Shown: positions 1-9,405, numbered from the stretch's first letter. The stretch: 64,000 nt of DNA from Burkholderiaceae bacterium (GCA_030695205.1 JAUYTN010000042.1:215613-279612), one strand, 5' to 3'. Notes: a model not told the origin generated them from the letters alone. Numbers and translations are program-made.

Positions 1-3
1 CAC

Positions 4-23
4 CGGGGCTCGACAGCCCCGGC
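4..23. other. short GC-rich hairpin at window edge
   Basis: CCGGGGCT and AGCCCCGG form a perfect 8-bp stem around the loop CGAC. No T-run follows on either strand, so it is not a convincing intrinsic terminator. It lies 55 bases beyond the mutY stop codon, and the rest of positions 1-77 shows no gene. Confidence 0.35.
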
Positions 24-77
24 GTGGCAGACCAGGCAAAACTGGGACGCTAGCAGTTCGCTGAAAACGCCTGGACG

Positions 78-1172
78 CTACAGAGCTGGTGGCGTACAGC
101 CGTTGGCAAGCTGTGCCAGCAGCGAGCGGACGGGCACAGGTATGCCACCTTGCACAGGCTGACCGGGGGCCACCCACTGCCACGCACCAGCATGCTTTGA
201 GCCGGGTGGTTCCCAGTTGTGCGCAACCTCACACACCACCGGGTGCAGCACCAATTCCCGGTGGCTCAAAGCATGCCTCACCACTGGCCAATCGGTCACA
301 GACGGCATGGGCAACACACCCAACAGCCGCGACAACAGCGACCGGTCCGAGAACTCGGGAAAGCACCACAGCGATGCCCAGATGCCTTCTGCCGGCCTGC
401 GCTCCAACCCCACAGAACCGTCGGGCTTGCGGGCCACCAGCAGGTACAAACTCAGGGTCTGGCGCTTGACCCGGCGGGTTTTCAGGGGCAGGACAGCTTG
501 CTGATCCGTCCGCCGCGCCACACAGCCCTCGGCCAGAGGGCACGCCAGGCAGGCAGGGCGTGAGCGGGTGCACAGTGTCGCGCCCAAGTCCATCAGTCCC
601 TGGGTGTACACACCCATGTCTGAGCCAGCCGCATCGGTGGGCACCATGGCTTGGGTCAAGGCCAGCAACTGCTGAGATGCGGCGCTCCCTGAAAGATCTT
701 CCCCAAACCCCAGAAAACGCGCCATGACCCGCTTGACGTTGCCATCAAAAATAGAGGTTCTCTCACCAAAACAAAAAGCAGCGATAGCCGCAGCGGTGGA
801 GGGCCCGATGCCAGGCAGCCGGGCCAACACATCGCTGCGCGCAGGAAACGCTCCCGCATAGTCGCTGACCACCCGCTTGGCGCACTGGTGCAGATTGCGC
901 GCACGGGAGTAATAACCCAACCCACTCCACAGGGACAGCACCTCATCCACATCGGCCTGGGCCAGCGCAGTCACATCGGGAAACCGCGCCAGAAACACAG
1001 GGTAGTAGCGGCTGACGGTGGAAACCTGAGTTTGCTGCAGCATGATTTCGGACAACCACACGCGGTAGGGGTCTGGGCTACCCTGCCACGGCAAACCGTG
1101 GCGACCATGCACCGCCTGCCACTGCACCACCGCCGCAAATACACCGCCTGGGCCAGCGACACCTGCCACCAT
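78..1172 (-). CDS. mutY: A/G-specific adenine DNA glycosylase MutY
   Basis: Base-excision repair enzyme that removes adenine mispaired with 8-oxoguanine. The 364 residues contain SEIMLQQTQV with the expected catalytic Glu at 42, a helix-hairpin-helix LPGIGPSTA at 119-127, the catalytic Asp in FDGNVKRV at 143, and a [4Fe-4S] loop with C201, C208, C211 and C217 (C-x6-C-x2-C-x5-C). A C-terminal region of about 130 residues corresponds to the NUDIX-like 8-oxoG recognition domain. Length matches the family. The start codon overlaps the stop of the upstream GTPase gene as TGATG, so translational coupling is likely. It is the last gene of a leftward unit that begins with mutM, so both GO-system glycosylases sit in one unit. 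Confidence 0.95.
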   Translation of the reverse strand: MVAGVAGPGGVFAAVVQWQAVHGRHGLPWQGSPDPYRVWLSEIMLQQTQVSTVSRYYPVFLARFPDVTALAQADVDEVLSLWSGLGYYSRARNLHQCAKRVVSDYAGAFPARSDVLARLPGIGPSTAAAIAAFCFGERTSIFDGNVKRVMARFLGFGEDLSGSAASQQLLALTQAMVPTDAAGSDMGVYTQGLMDLGATLCTRSRPACLACPLAEGCVARRTDQQAVLPLKTRRVKRQTLSLYLLVARKPDGSVGLERRPAEGIWASLWCFPEFSDRSLLSRLLGVLPMPSVTDWPVVRHALSHRELVLHPVVCEVAHNWEPPGSKHAGAWQWVAPGQPVQGGIPVPVRSLLAQLANGCTPPAL

Positions 1173-3148
1173 CAGGCAGCCTGCTCACTCGGCACTGTGT
1201 CAGGCGTCACGTCTGCAGGCTCGGCGTAAAGCATGGACTGGACCAATGCCCGCAGGTGCTTGTGCAGTCTGTCGTATTCCTCGATTTGAACCGCCAGGTC
1301 CTGCATCCGCTCGTCCAAGCCACCGGCCGCTTCTTCGATGCGGGTCACGGCCTCGACGCGACGGGCAAAGTTTTTGCGTCTATCCCTCAGCTGACCATCG
1401 AGCTGGCGGGCAGCGGCCTTGTTCCATGTTTGCAGGTCGGTTGCGGCCAACTCGAATATTTCGCGAATCCGTCCCAACAGCGCCCGTCCGAGCCGTTCGC
1501 AGAAATCCGCCTGGGCCAATTTGATGGTGTGCCCCACGCTGAGGTACTGCAAATGATCCTGCTCCACCTCCGCCAACTGGTTCTGGTAACCGTCCAGTGG
1601 GGGTGGAGGGTCCATGTGCAGCGTCATTCCAAACTCGGCATTGAGCTGGCCAAAGCTGCTGGCCAGCATGGTCTGAATGTCGTGGGCATACCGGTCTGCC
1701 TGGTCCAGCAGCTGGCGCAAGCCGTCGAAGGTTTGCGCATAGGTTTTGCGCACACCCAGCTTGAGGCCGGGCTCCTTCAGGCGCTGAATCAGCAGTGCCG
1801 CTGCCTCTGTCACCCGTGCGTGGCCCAAGGTGTCATAGAGCCCACCCAGCAATTTGAGGTGAACCGAACGCACCGCCTGGATGCGGCCACCGCTTTGCTC
1901 GAATTCGCGCTGCTCCTGCTCGATGCGCAGGCGCATGTGCCGGATCACCGATCCATTTTTGCCCCGCAGACTGTCCAACTCCTGGCTCTGCTCGGTCAAG
2001 TCGCGCACGCGGTACTGAATCAGCCGGTTCACCTGAGCCAATAGGGTCTGTGCCTTGGCCGACACCGCTTCCCTCAGCAGGCGCCGCCGCTGCCCAATGA
2101 TGTTGTGGACCAGCACATCCTCAAGCACCGGCAGGCAACTGGCCGCCAACAAGGCATCGTCGCCATGAATTTTTGCCACCAATGCTTTTTGGGCCGACAC
2201 GGCCAGCACCCGGCTGCGCTCGACACCCAAAATTTTGGCGGTGGTGCTGCATTGACGGTCAATCTGATGGGCGGCGGCACCGCTGTCACTCAGCTCGTCC
2301 CACAAGGTGTCGATCTTGTTCAGCACCACCAGACTGCCCTCGGCCCGCCCCACCGATGACGCCAGGTGCTCCTGCCATATCTGCAAATCCGACTGGGTCA
2401 CGCCAGTATCGGCACCCAGAATGAATATCACCGCATGGGCCTGTGGCAACAGGCTCACCGTCAACTCGGGCTCTGCGCCAATGGCGTTCAGGCCTGGCGT
2501 GTCCAGAATGGTCAAGCCTTGCTTGAGCAGAGGGTGTGGGATGTTGATGAGTGCATGCCGCCATTTGGGCACCTCCATACACCCATCCTCACCGATCAGG
2601 GACGCATCCGCCCCACCCTGCTGCTGCCAAAAGCCCAGGCGCTCGGCCACATCGGGAGACACACGCGTCACCTCGGCCACCCGTGCCATGGCCGCTGCGA
2701 GGCTTTCGGCATCCGACACATCAAGCTCGGCGCTTTGCCACCCGTCCAGCTGAGCACGCCATTGGGACATGGATTGGGCCTGCAACCGGGTTTCAATAGG
2801 CAGCAGCTTCAGACACGGGGGCAACTCGGGGTCATACCCAAGCTCGGTCGGGCACATCGTGGTCCGCCCCGCGCTGGCGGGCATGATCCGCCGACCGTAA
2901 TCGGCGAAAAACAGGGCATTGATCAGTTCCGACTTTCCCCTGGAAAATTCAGCCACAAACGCGACCATGACCTTGTCGCTGCTGACCCGCTCCCGCAAAG
3001 CCTCCACCTCGTCCGCCACGGAGGCATCCTGCAGGTCGTTGTCTCTAAGCCAGTTGGACAGGCGCTGCAGCTCGGCAGAAAAACCCTGCCGCCAGCGGCT
3101 GTGCTCATCAAAACTCTGGTTGAAATGCATGGGGGAATCGGTGGACAT
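1172..3148 (-). CDS. dynamin-like large GTPase
   Basis: Large GTPase of the bacterial dynamin type, 658 residues from the ATG at 3148 (an in-frame TTG lies 9 bases upstream at 3157). Visible G motifs are a P-loop EFSRGKSE near residues 67-74, a switch I threonine in RTTMCPTEL near 95-103, DTPG at 216-219 and NKID at 277-280. The long C-terminal part is predicted helical and Gln/Leu/Arg-rich, like the stalk of dynamin-family proteins. No transmembrane segment is obvious. Bacterial dynamins act on membranes, but the substrate of this one cannot be read from the sequence. It lies between mutM and mutY, with a 1-base overlap to mutY and 44 bases to mutM, and so is probably co-transcribed with DNA repair genes. 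Confidence 0.85.
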   Translation of the reverse strand: MSTDSPMHFNQSFDEHSRWRQGFSAELQRLSNWLRDNDLQDASVADEVEALRERVSSDKVMVAFVAEFSRGKSELINALFFADYGRRIMPASAGRTTMCPTELGYDPELPPCLKLLPIETRLQAQSMSQWRAQLDGWQSAELDVSDAESLAAAMARVAEVTRVSPDVAERLGFWQQQGGADASLIGEDGCMEVPKWRHALINIPHPLLKQGLTILDTPGLNAIGAEPELTVSLLPQAHAVIFILGADTGVTQSDLQIWQEHLASSVGRAEGSLVVLNKIDTLWDELSDSGAAAHQIDRQCSTTAKILGVERSRVLAVSAQKALVAKIHGDDALLAASCLPVLEDVLVHNIIGQRRRLLREAVSAKAQTLLAQVNRLIQYRVRDLTEQSQELDSLRGKNGSVIRHMRLRIEQEQREFEQSGGRIQAVRSVHLKLLGGLYDTLGHARVTEAAALLIQRLKEPGLKLGVRKTYAQTFDGLRQLLDQADRYAHDIQTMLASSFGQLNAEFGMTLHMDPPPPLDGYQNQLAEVEQDHLQYLSVGHTIKLAQADFCERLGRALLGRIREIFELAATDLQTWNKAAARQLDGQLRDRRKNFARRVEAVTRIEEAAGGLDERMQDLAVQIEEYDRLHKHLRALVQSMLYAEPADVTPDTVPSEQAA

Positions 3149-3192
3149 GGAATTCAATATACAACGCAGCGCCTAGACTTCCCCGCACCCGT

Positions 3193-4041
3193 TCAGATCG
3201 GCTGACAAACGGCGCAGAAATAGGTGGACCTCTGACCCTGCACGATTTTCCGGATGGTGTGCCCACACGCCACACAGGGCATACCTTCGCGCCCGTACAC
3301 CGTCACGTCGGATTGGAAGTGCCCCATTTGGCCATCTGCGCTGGCAAAGTCACGCAAGGTCGTGCCACCACGACCTACGGCGCGGGCAAGCACCTCCCGA
3401 ATGGCGGCATACAGCCGGGTCAGGCTCGCATCGGTCAGCTCTTTCGCAGGGCGGGCCGGATGGATGCCGGACTGAAACAGCACCTCCGACGCATAAATGT
3501 TGCCCACACCCACCACCACCTGCCCCCCCAAAAGCAGCTGCTTGATGGCAAGTCGGGAGCGGCGCACCGCGGCGACGAACGGCCCCACCTCAAACGCATC
3601 TGACAAGGGCTCAGCACCTAACCTGCCGAGCAGCTTAGTGGCGCATGGGCTTGTCAGGCCATCCACAAACATGACAGCACCAAAGCGCCGGGGATCGCGC
3701 AGGCGCAATGCGCCGTGGCTGGTTTGCATCACAAAATGGTCATGCGCTTCTGGGGTCGGTGGCACAGCATCGAGCAACAGACTGCCAGACATCCCCAGAT
3801 GGACCATGAGGTACCCCGCCTCATCGCCACCACTACCCACTGATCTGGCACTGTCCAGTCGGAGCAACAGGTATTTGCCACGCCTGTCGATGGACGCCAC
3901 ACGAAGACCCACCAACGCCTCGGGTGCGCAGCCCAATGGCCAGCGCAAGGGCTTTCCCAGCTGCACGCTGATGATGCTGGCCCCAGGAAGCTGCAGAGAC
4001 AAGCTGCGGCGGGTGACTTCAACTTCTGGCAGTTCGGGCAT
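3193..4041 (-). CDS. mutM: formamidopyrimidine-DNA glycosylase MutM
   Basis: Bifunctional glycosylase and AP lyase that excises 8-oxoguanine and formamidopyrimidines. The 282 residues begin MPELPEVE, giving the catalytic Pro2 and Glu3 after Met removal; the conserved Lys in RRGKYLL is at 56. The C-terminus carries the zinc finger, a CVAC pair and a CAVC pair flanking QGQRSTYF, which holds the lesion-contacting Arg. The length is slightly above the usual 270-275. It is the first gene of the mutM-GTPase-mutY leftward unit and is divergent from the TPR gene. The 160-bp gap between them must hold both promoters. Confidence 0.96.
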   Translation of the reverse strand: MPELPEVEVTRRSLSLQLPGASIISVQLGKPLRWPLGCAPEALVGLRVASIDRRGKYLLLRLDSARSVGSGGDEAGYLMVHLGMSGSLLLDAVPPTPEAHDHFVMQTSHGALRLRDPRRFGAVMFVDGLTSPCATKLLGRLGAEPLSDAFEVGPFVAAVRRSRLAIKQLLLGGQVVVGVGNIYASEVLFQSGIHPARPAKELTDASLTRLYAAIREVLARAVGRGGTTLRDFASADGQMGHFQSDVTVYGREGMPCVACGHTIRKIVQGQRSTYFCAVCQPI

Positions 4042-4201
4042 AACGGGGGCACGCTTTCACACACGCATGGGAGGCAGAGTTTGAACCAATTTACTGGCTG
4101 CTGGAGCCCAGCTGTCACTTCTCCCCTCCGAGCACTGGCTTGGTGCATGGCCGAGTCGGGCGCGGAGCACGGGCTGCAACGATGTCCACTATCATCCGCC
4201 G

Positions 4202-6007
4202 ATGAGCGAATTCCAGCGACCTGCAGCCCGGCACCGCGTGCCTTTCAAGCCCGTGTGTGGGGCATTGGGTTGGGTGCTCGCCGCCCTGATCCACGGCACG
4301 GTTGGCGCCACACCCACCGCCCCACCTGTCAAAGCCACAACCGACGCAGTTGCGGCCACTGAGGCTCCTACCCCCCGTTCCTCCGCACTGACCGCCGAGC
4401 TGATATACTTGGTGCTGGTGGGAGAGATGCAGCTCCAGTCCAAAGAGGCAGGAGCCGCCTACTCGCTGATTCTCGATGCGGCGCGCAAGTCGGGCGAGGA
4501 TGACCTGTACCGCCGCGCCATACAGATTGCCCTGCAGTCCCGCTCGGGCGATGCCGCCATCACTGCGGCGCGCTACTGGGCCAACAACAACACCATAAAC
4601 ACAGAGCCGCTGCGTCTGATGCTACAGATCATGCTCAGCCAAGACCAGATTGAGCGCAGCCAGTCCACCCTGGAAAACCTGTTGGAAGCCACCGACGATG
4701 CCACCCGCAACGAGGTGATCGATCTGGTGGGCAATGCCTACTCACGGGTCGGCGACAAAGCGGCGGCTGTGCGCGTGCTCAGCCGTGCCCTGCGTTTGTG
4801 GCAACGAAACTCTGCCAATGCAAGTAGCGCATGGGCAGCACTGGCCCGGACACAACAGGCCGCTGGCTTGACCGACGAAGCCAACCAATCCATGGCCCGG
4901 GCACTGGACGCGTCTCCCGTGTCTGGATCGGTGGGCGTGCTGGCGGTAGAGTGGTTGCAAGGCAAAACCTGGGACGGTGAACCTGCATTCATCCAGCACC
5001 TGGGCCAACAAGCCGACCCACTGCTGGTGAGAATGGCCTATGCCCGGTACCTGCTGGGCGCATCCCGCTGGGCAGATGCCCGTCGGGAATTGCAGTGGTT
5101 GACCCACCATCGACCCGATGCCGCTGAACCCTGGCTGCTGCAAGGTGCCCTGCAGCTGCAGGACCAGCGGCTGGCCGATGCCGAAGCATCTTTTCAGCGC
5201 TTTCTGACGCTGGCCGACACGCTGGACAGCGATCGCCGCTCCAGGGCCACGGCGCAGGCCTATGTGTCGCTGTCTCAAATTGCGGAATCCCAGTCCAAGC
5301 TGGATGAGGCCCAGGCCTGGCTGGACAAAATAGACAACACCGACAACCCATTGAGCGTTCAGCTCAGGCAAGCGTCGCTGCTGGCCAAGCAGGGCAAACA
5401 CGCTGAGGCGGTTGCGTTGCTGGAGTCACTCCCCACCGAAGACGCAGGCGATAGAAAAACCAAGTGGTTGGCTCAGGCGCAGCTGCTGCGCAACGGCGGC
5501 AAAGCCGACGAGGCATTGGCCATCACCCACACGGCACTTTTGGCCTTGCCCAACGACATCGATCTGCTGCTGGAGCAATCGCTGCTGTACGAAAAGCTGG
5601 CGCTTTACGACGAGATGGAGCGCGTCCTGCGCCTGGTCATCGGGATCAGCCCAGACAACGCCCATGCGTACAACGCATTGGGCTACTCACTGGCAGACCG
5701 CAACCTGCGCCTCGACGAGGCCGCAGCGCTCATCCAAACGGCCATTGCACTGGCCCCCGAGGACGCATTCATCATCGACAGCCTTGGGTGGGTTGAATTC
5801 CGCCAAGGCAAGGTGGAACAGGCGGCAGCCACCTTGCGCCGGGCCTGGAACCTGCGCCCAGACGCGGAAATTGCCGCACACCTGGCCGAGGTGTTGTGGA
5901 CACTCAGAAACATCGATGAGGCCAGACACATGCTGAATGAGGCAAAGCGCTTGCAGCCCGACAACGAGACCCTGCAACGCACCATGGAACGTATCGGACT
6001 GCCATGA
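4202..6007 (+). CDS. tetratricopeptide-repeat periplasmic protein
   Basis: A 601-residue protein made almost entirely of TPR-like helical pairs. Recognisable units include ALGYSLADRNLRLDEAAALI and LGWVEFRQGKVEQAAATLRR towards the C-terminus. The N-terminus has a basic stretch followed by a hydrophobic segment (about residues 18-35) ending near TVGA, consistent with a Sec signal peptide. The gene overlaps lolB by 4 bases (ATGA), and the order TPR-lolB-ispE is familiar from Burkholderiales. TPR proteins act as binding scaffolds. The link to lolB suggests an envelope role, possibly assembly of outer-membrane lipoproteins, but no specific partner can be read from the sequence. Confidence 0.85.
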   Translation: MSEFQRPAARHRVPFKPVCGALGWVLAALIHGTVGATPTAPPVKATTDAVAATEAPTPRSSALTAELIYLVLVGEMQLQSKEAGAAYSLILDAARKSGEDDLYRRAIQIALQSRSGDAAITAARYWANNNTINTEPLRLMLQIMLSQDQIERSQSTLENLLEATDDATRNEVIDLVGNAYSRVGDKAAAVRVLSRALRLWQRNSANASSAWAALARTQQAAGLTDEANQSMARALDASPVSGSVGVLAVEWLQGKTWDGEPAFIQHLGQQADPLLVRMAYARYLLGASRWADARRELQWLTHHRPDAAEPWLLQGALQLQDQRLADAEASFQRFLTLADTLDSDRRSRATAQAYVSLSQIAESQSKLDEAQAWLDKIDNTDNPLSVQLRQASLLAKQGKHAEAVALLESLPTEDAGDRKTKWLAQAQLLRNGGKADEALAITHTALLALPNDIDLLLEQSLLYEKLALYDEMERVLRLVIGISPDNAHAYNALGYSLADRNLRLDEAAALIQTAIALAPEDAFIIDSLGWVEFRQGKVEQAAATLRRAWNLRPDAEIAAHLAEVLWTLRNIDEARHMLNEAKRLQPDNETLQRTMERIGLP

Positions 6008-6537
6008 CCCGTGAAGTGGCCGTATGCAACAACCAAAGGCGCTACCTGGCGATCGCCATCGGCAGCTGGGTTGCGTGGGCGGCAGCCGGATGCTCCAGCA
6101 CGGCACCCGTCCTTCGCACGGACGATGGCACCGACGCCTGGTCGGGTCGGTTTCACCTGAAAACGCACACCGACCGGGCGCAAACCGTCGCAGCCATGTT
6201 CACCCTGGAGGGATCAGCCACACAGGGGCAACTGCTGCTGTCATCACCTCTAGGCACCACACTCGCCCAAGCCAGCTGGAGCCAAAACCATGCCTGGCTC
6301 GTGGCCAACGACCAAACCACCCAATTTGCCGACATGGACGCATTGACCACGGCGCTGATGGGCAGTGCCATTCCGGTGTGGGCGCTGTTCGATTGGTTGA
6401 AGGGCAAGCACACTGTTGTGGAAGGCTGGGACGTGCGCTTGGACGACTGGGCGGCCGGGCGCATAGCGGCCACACGCACCCACCCGCTGCCTCTGGCTGA
6501 CATACGCATCCTGATCGACCCACCCCAACAGCCATGA
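6004..6537 (+). CDS. lolB: outer-membrane lipoprotein LolB
   Basis: Receptor that accepts lipoproteins from periplasmic LolA and inserts them into the outer membrane. The 177 residues start with a short signal peptide ending in a lipobox AAAGC, with the lipidated Cys at 30. The body contains WSGRFHLKT and the LLLSSPLGTTLAQASW type of beta segment typical of LolB. The start overlaps the TPR stop (ATGA) and the stop overlaps the ispE start, so three genes are tightly coupled. The sequence is divergent, as is usual for betaproteobacterial LolB; the assignment leans on lipobox, size and context. Confidence 0.88.
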   Translation: MTREVAVCNNQRRYLAIAIGSWVAWAAAGCSSTAPVLRTDDGTDAWSGRFHLKTHTDRAQTVAAMFTLEGSATQGQLLLSSPLGTTLAQASWSQNHAWLVANDQTTQFADMDALTTALMGSAIPVWALFDWLKGKHTVVEGWDVRLDDWAAGRIAATRTHPLPLADIRILIDPPQQP

Positions 6538-7400
6538 ACACCCTGCTGGACGTCCCTGCCCCTGCAAAAATCAACCTGTTTTTGCACGTAACCGGGCAGC
6601 GCCCCGACGGTTTGCACGATTTGCAAACTGTTTTTGTTCTGCTGGACTTGTCCGACAGTCTGGATTTTGAGTCCCGCACAACGCCTGCCATCACCCGGGA
6701 GGACGTCACCTCGTCGCTGACAGACGCCCCATTGCCAACCAACGACCTGTGCGTGAAGGCCGCCCGCCTGCTGCAACAGGCCACCGGGTACACGGGGGGC
6801 GCGCACATTCGCCTCACGAAGCGCATACCCAGCCAGGCGGGTCTGGGCGGGGGCTCTTCCGATGCCGCCAGTTGCCTGATCGCCCTCAACAGGCTATGGG
6901 AAACAGACCTGGACCGAAGTGCCTTGCTGCAGCTTGCAGCCCAACTCGGCGCCGATGTGCCTTTTTTTGTGCACGGCGAGACCGCATGGGCGCAAGGCAC
7001 GGGCAACCACCTGCAGTCCATCCGGTTACCCAGCCGCTGCTACCTGGTCGTCAAGCCAGCGGTCGGCCTGTCCACCCAGATGATTTTTCAACATCCAAAT
7101 CTCAAGAGAGACACCCAACCTGCTACAATGCTGGGCTTCGCTGATCACTGTAAGTTGCATGCCGACCATTTGTTTGGCACCAACGACTTACAGCCAGTCG
7201 CATCGCTGCTGTGCCCCGACATCCAACAGAGCCTGACTCGCTTGGAATATGCAGGGTTGCAAGGACGCATGACTGGGTCAGGAAGCGCGGTGTTCGCACC
7301 GATCAATGCCTCGGACGCATTGCCCAGTTGGCCATCCGATTGGTTTCAATGCATCTGTCACAGCTTGGTCGAGCACCCGCTGAAAAATTGGATGCGCTGA
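6534..7400 (+). CDS. ispE: 4-diphosphocytidyl-2-C-methyl-D-erythritol kinase
   Basis: GHMP kinase that phosphorylates CDP-methylerythritol in the MEP isoprenoid pathway. The 288 residues contain the substrate lysine in PAKINLFLHV (Lys12), the GHMP ATP loop GLGGGSSDA at 103-111 and the catalytic Asp141 in GADVPFF. The C-terminal motif GRMTGSGSAVFA is present. Length and motif spacing fit the family. It overlaps the lolB stop by 4 bases and is followed after 69 bases by tRNA-Gln. Confidence 0.96.
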   Translation: MNTLLDVPAPAKINLFLHVTGQRPDGLHDLQTVFVLLDLSDSLDFESRTTPAITREDVTSSLTDAPLPTNDLCVKAARLLQQATGYTGGAHIRLTKRIPSQAGLGGGSSDAASCLIALNRLWETDLDRSALLQLAAQLGADVPFFVHGETAWAQGTGNHLQSIRLPSRCYLVVKPAVGLSTQMIFQHPNLKRDTQPATMLGFADHCKLHADHLFGTNDLQPVASLLCPDIQQSLTRLEYAGLQGRMTGSGSAVFAPINASDALPSWPSDWFQCICHSLVEHPLKNWMR

Positions 7401-7442
7401 AAAATTCGCTTCATTTTTCGCTGATAATGCGAGGCTGTTTTC

Positions 7443-7464
7443 GGTGGTTGAGTCTTCAATCACC
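7443..7464 (+). other. hairpin immediately upstream of tRNA-Gln
   Basis: GGTGGTTGA and TCAATCACC can pair as a 9-bp stem with one G-U pair and loop GTCT. It ends six bases before the mature tRNA 5' end. It may be a processing signal or simply leader structure; there is no functional evidence. Confidence 0.3.
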
Positions 7465-7469
7465 CGCGT

Positions 7470-7546
7470 AGGGGAGTCGCCAAGTTGGTAAAGGCACTGG
7501 ATTTTGATTCCAGCATGCGAGGGTTCGAGTCCTTCCTCCCCTGCCA
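7470..7546 (+). tRNA. tRNA-Gln (anticodon TTG)
   Basis: A 77-base cloverleaf can be drawn by hand. The 7-bp acceptor stem is AGGGGAG with CTCCCCT. The anticodon stem is CTGGA/TCCAG with loop TTTTGAT and anticodon TTG. The T-arm is GAGGG/CCTTC with loop TTCGAGT, and the discriminator is G. CCA is encoded at 7544-7546. It lies between ispE and prs, as in related Burkholderiales. Confidence 0.97.
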
Positions 7547-7607
7547 AACCTCATTCAATGCAAGGCCTGAAATCCAACAGGTCGCTGCACGCACAGCTGG
7601 AAAGCTC

Positions 7608-8582
7608 ATGCAAGTTCAATCCCCCGATTTCATGATTTTTACCGGCAATGCCAACCCGGTATTGGCAGCTGATATTGCCCAACACACGGGCACCACACTG
7701 GGCGCTGCCAATGTCGGGCGGTTTTCCGATGGGGAAGTCACCGTTGAAATCGCGCAAAACGTCCGGGCACGCGACGTATTTGTGATCCAGTCCACCTGCG
7801 CACCCACCAATGAGAACCTCATGGAGCTCATCATCATGGTGGACGCTCTCAAGCGCGCATCGGCCGAGCGAATTTCTGCGGTCATTCCCTACTTTGGGTA
7901 TGCCCGCCAGGACCGCCGACCACGGTCAAGCCGCGTGCCCATCACCGCCAAGGTGGTGGCCAACATGCTGCAGGCCGTGGGTGTGTCTCGCGTGCTGACC
8001 ATGGATTTGCACGCCGACCAGATTCAGGGCTTCTTCGACATTCCGGTGGACAACATATACGCGTCGCCAGTGTTGTTGGGCGACCTGCGCCAGAAAAACT
8101 ACCCCGACCTGCTGGTGGTCTCGCCCGATGTGGGTGGCGTTGTGCGAGCACGCGCCCTGGCCAAGCAGCTGGACTGCGACATGGCCATCATCGACAAGCG
8201 CCGCCCCCGGGCCAATGTGTCGGAAGTCATGCACGTCATTGGAGACATCGAAGGGCGCAACTGCGTCATCATGGACGACATGATTGACACCGCAGGCACG
8301 CTGGTTAAGGCAGCCGAAGTCCTCAAGGAGCGCGGCGCCAAACATGTCTATGCCTACTGCACCCACGCCATCTTCTCTGGACCAGCCATCGAGCGCATCT
8401 CCAAGGGCTCAGCCCTTGACGAGGTGGTGGTGACCAACACGATTCCCTTGAGTCAATCGGCGCAAGCCTGTCAAAAAATCCGCCAACTCTCGGTGGCACC
8501 GCTGATGGCTGAAACCATCTCGCGCATTGCCTCCGGTGAGTCGGTCATGAGTCTGTTTGCCGACCAGGAGAACCTCTTCTGA
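7608..8582 (+). CDS. prs: ribose-phosphate pyrophosphokinase
   Basis: Makes PRPP from ribose-5-phosphate and ATP for nucleotide, His and Trp synthesis. The ATG at 7608 is chosen because a longer in-frame opening at 7485 would lie inside the tRNA. It gives 324 residues, close to the usual 310-320. Motifs are FTGNANP at 11-17, the ATP-loop region [10 protein letters not shown] at 95-104, the catalytic segment at 186-205 with DKRRPRAN, and the PRPP loop [10 protein letters not shown] at 222-231. Two hairpins follow the stop codon before rplY. Confidence 0.96.
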   Translation: MQVQSPDFMIFTGNANPVLAADIAQHTGTTLGAANVGRFSDGEVTVEIAQNVRARDVFVIQSTCAPTNENLMELIIMVDALKRASAERISAVIPYFGYARQDRRPRSSRVPITAKVVANMLQAVGVSRVLTMDLHADQIQGFFDIPVDNIYASPVLLGDLRQKNYPDLLVVSPDVGGVVRARALAKQLDCDMAIIDKRRPRANVSEVMHVIGDIEGRNCVIMDDMIDTAGTLVKAAEVLKERGAKHVYAYCTHAIFSGPAIERISKGSALDEVVVTNTIPLSQSAQACQKIRQLSVAPLMAETISRIASGESVMSLFADQENLF

Positions 8583-8584
8583 AG

Positions 8585-8602
8585 CGACACCTCTCGGTGT
8601 CG
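8585..8602 (+). other. hairpin directly after prs
   Basis: CGACACC and GGTGTCG form a perfect 7-bp stem around TCTC starting two bases after the prs stop codon. No T-run follows. It may stabilise the 3' end of the prs message or pair with the downstream terminator structure. Confidence 0.4.
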
Positions 8603-8623
8603 GTCGAGCAAGCAACACTGCAG

Positions 8624-8678
8624 ACAACCGCACGGCCAGGCCTGTTGAATTCGGGTCGGTCAGCTGCGGTTGTTTTTT
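8624..8678 (+). terminator. intrinsic terminator / leader structure between prs and rplY
   Basis: ACAACCGCA (8624-8632) and TGCGGTTGT (8665-8673) pair perfectly over 9 bp and are followed directly by a T-run. The 32-base loop contains a further short GGCC/GGCC pairing. This fits a rho-independent terminator after prs, or an attenuator in the rplY leader. Confidence 0.65.
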
Positions 8679-8727
8679 GTAACCGAGGCGCTCTGGTCGC
8701 GGAGTCGTCCTCACCAGGAGTATCACT

Positions 8728-9354
8728 ATGATGAAATTTGTCGCTTTCGAGCGCAGCAAGCAGGGCACGGGTGCGAGCCGCCGTCTCCGCAACACCGGCC
8801 GCACGCCCGGAATCGTGTTCGGTGGGTCGACTGACCCCGTTCAGATTGAGCTGGACCACAACGCGTTGTGGCACGCCCTCAAGAAAGAAACCTTCCACGC
8901 CTCCATTCTGGAAATGGAACTGGCTGGCAAAACCGAGCAGGTGCTGTTGCGCGACGTGCAATACCACCCCTTCAAGCAGCTGGTGCTGCACGTTGACCTG
9001 CAGCGCGTGGATGCACGCACCCGTTTGCACAAGAAAGTGCCGTTGCACTTCGTGAACGCTGACCAGTCGCCCGCTGTCAAGGAAGACAAGTGCCTGGTCA
9101 ATACACCCATGACTGTGATCGAAATCGAATGCCTGGCCACCGCCCTGCCCGAGTTCATCACTGTTGATCTGGCCAACATGACCAAAGGGTCCTCCATCCA
9201 CGTCAAAGACCTGGTGCTGCCCGTCGGCATCAAAGTGGTGACACATGGTCGCCCCAACCAGACCGTTGTCAGCATGGTGGAGCCCGAGCCAGAGGTGATC
9301 GCCGCACCAGTGGCCAAAGTGGACGACAAGAAAAAGGGCAAGGGCAAGAAGTAA
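8728..9354 (+). CDS. rplY: 50S ribosomal protein bL25, long Ctc form
   Basis: 5S rRNA-binding ribosomal protein. The 208 residues comprise an N-terminal L25 beta-barrel (about 1-95, with [10 protein letters not shown] and RTPGIVFG) and the C-terminal TL5/Ctc domain, ending in a Lys-rich tail KKKGKGKK. A strong ribosome binding site CCAGGAG lies at 8714-8720. An alternative ATG is the next codon. Order prs-rplY-pth is standard in betaproteobacteria. Confidence 0.95.
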   Translation: MMKFVAFERSKQGTGASRRLRNTGRTPGIVFGGSTDPVQIELDHNALWHALKKETFHASILEMELAGKTEQVLLRDVQYHPFKQLVLHVDLQRVDARTRLHKKVPLHFVNADQSPAVKEDKCLVNTPMTVIEIECLATALPEFITVDLANMTKGSSIHVKDLVLPVGIKVVTHGRPNQTVVSMVEPEPEVIAAPVAKVDDKKKGKGKK

Positions 9355-9405
9355 TTGCCCTGCAGTCGGTCGGCATCGCGCCGCCGACTGGCCGTCTGCA
9401 CCTTC

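Noticed and set aside
7122..7130. TGCTACAAT inside ispE as an extended -10 promoter for tRNA-Gln
   Set aside because: No -35 match at the proper distance and it lies about 340 bases from the tRNA; kept only as a weak possibility.
7485..7607. N-terminal extension of prs
   Set aside because: It lies within tRNA-Gln and its spacer; the protein family begins at the ATG at 7608.
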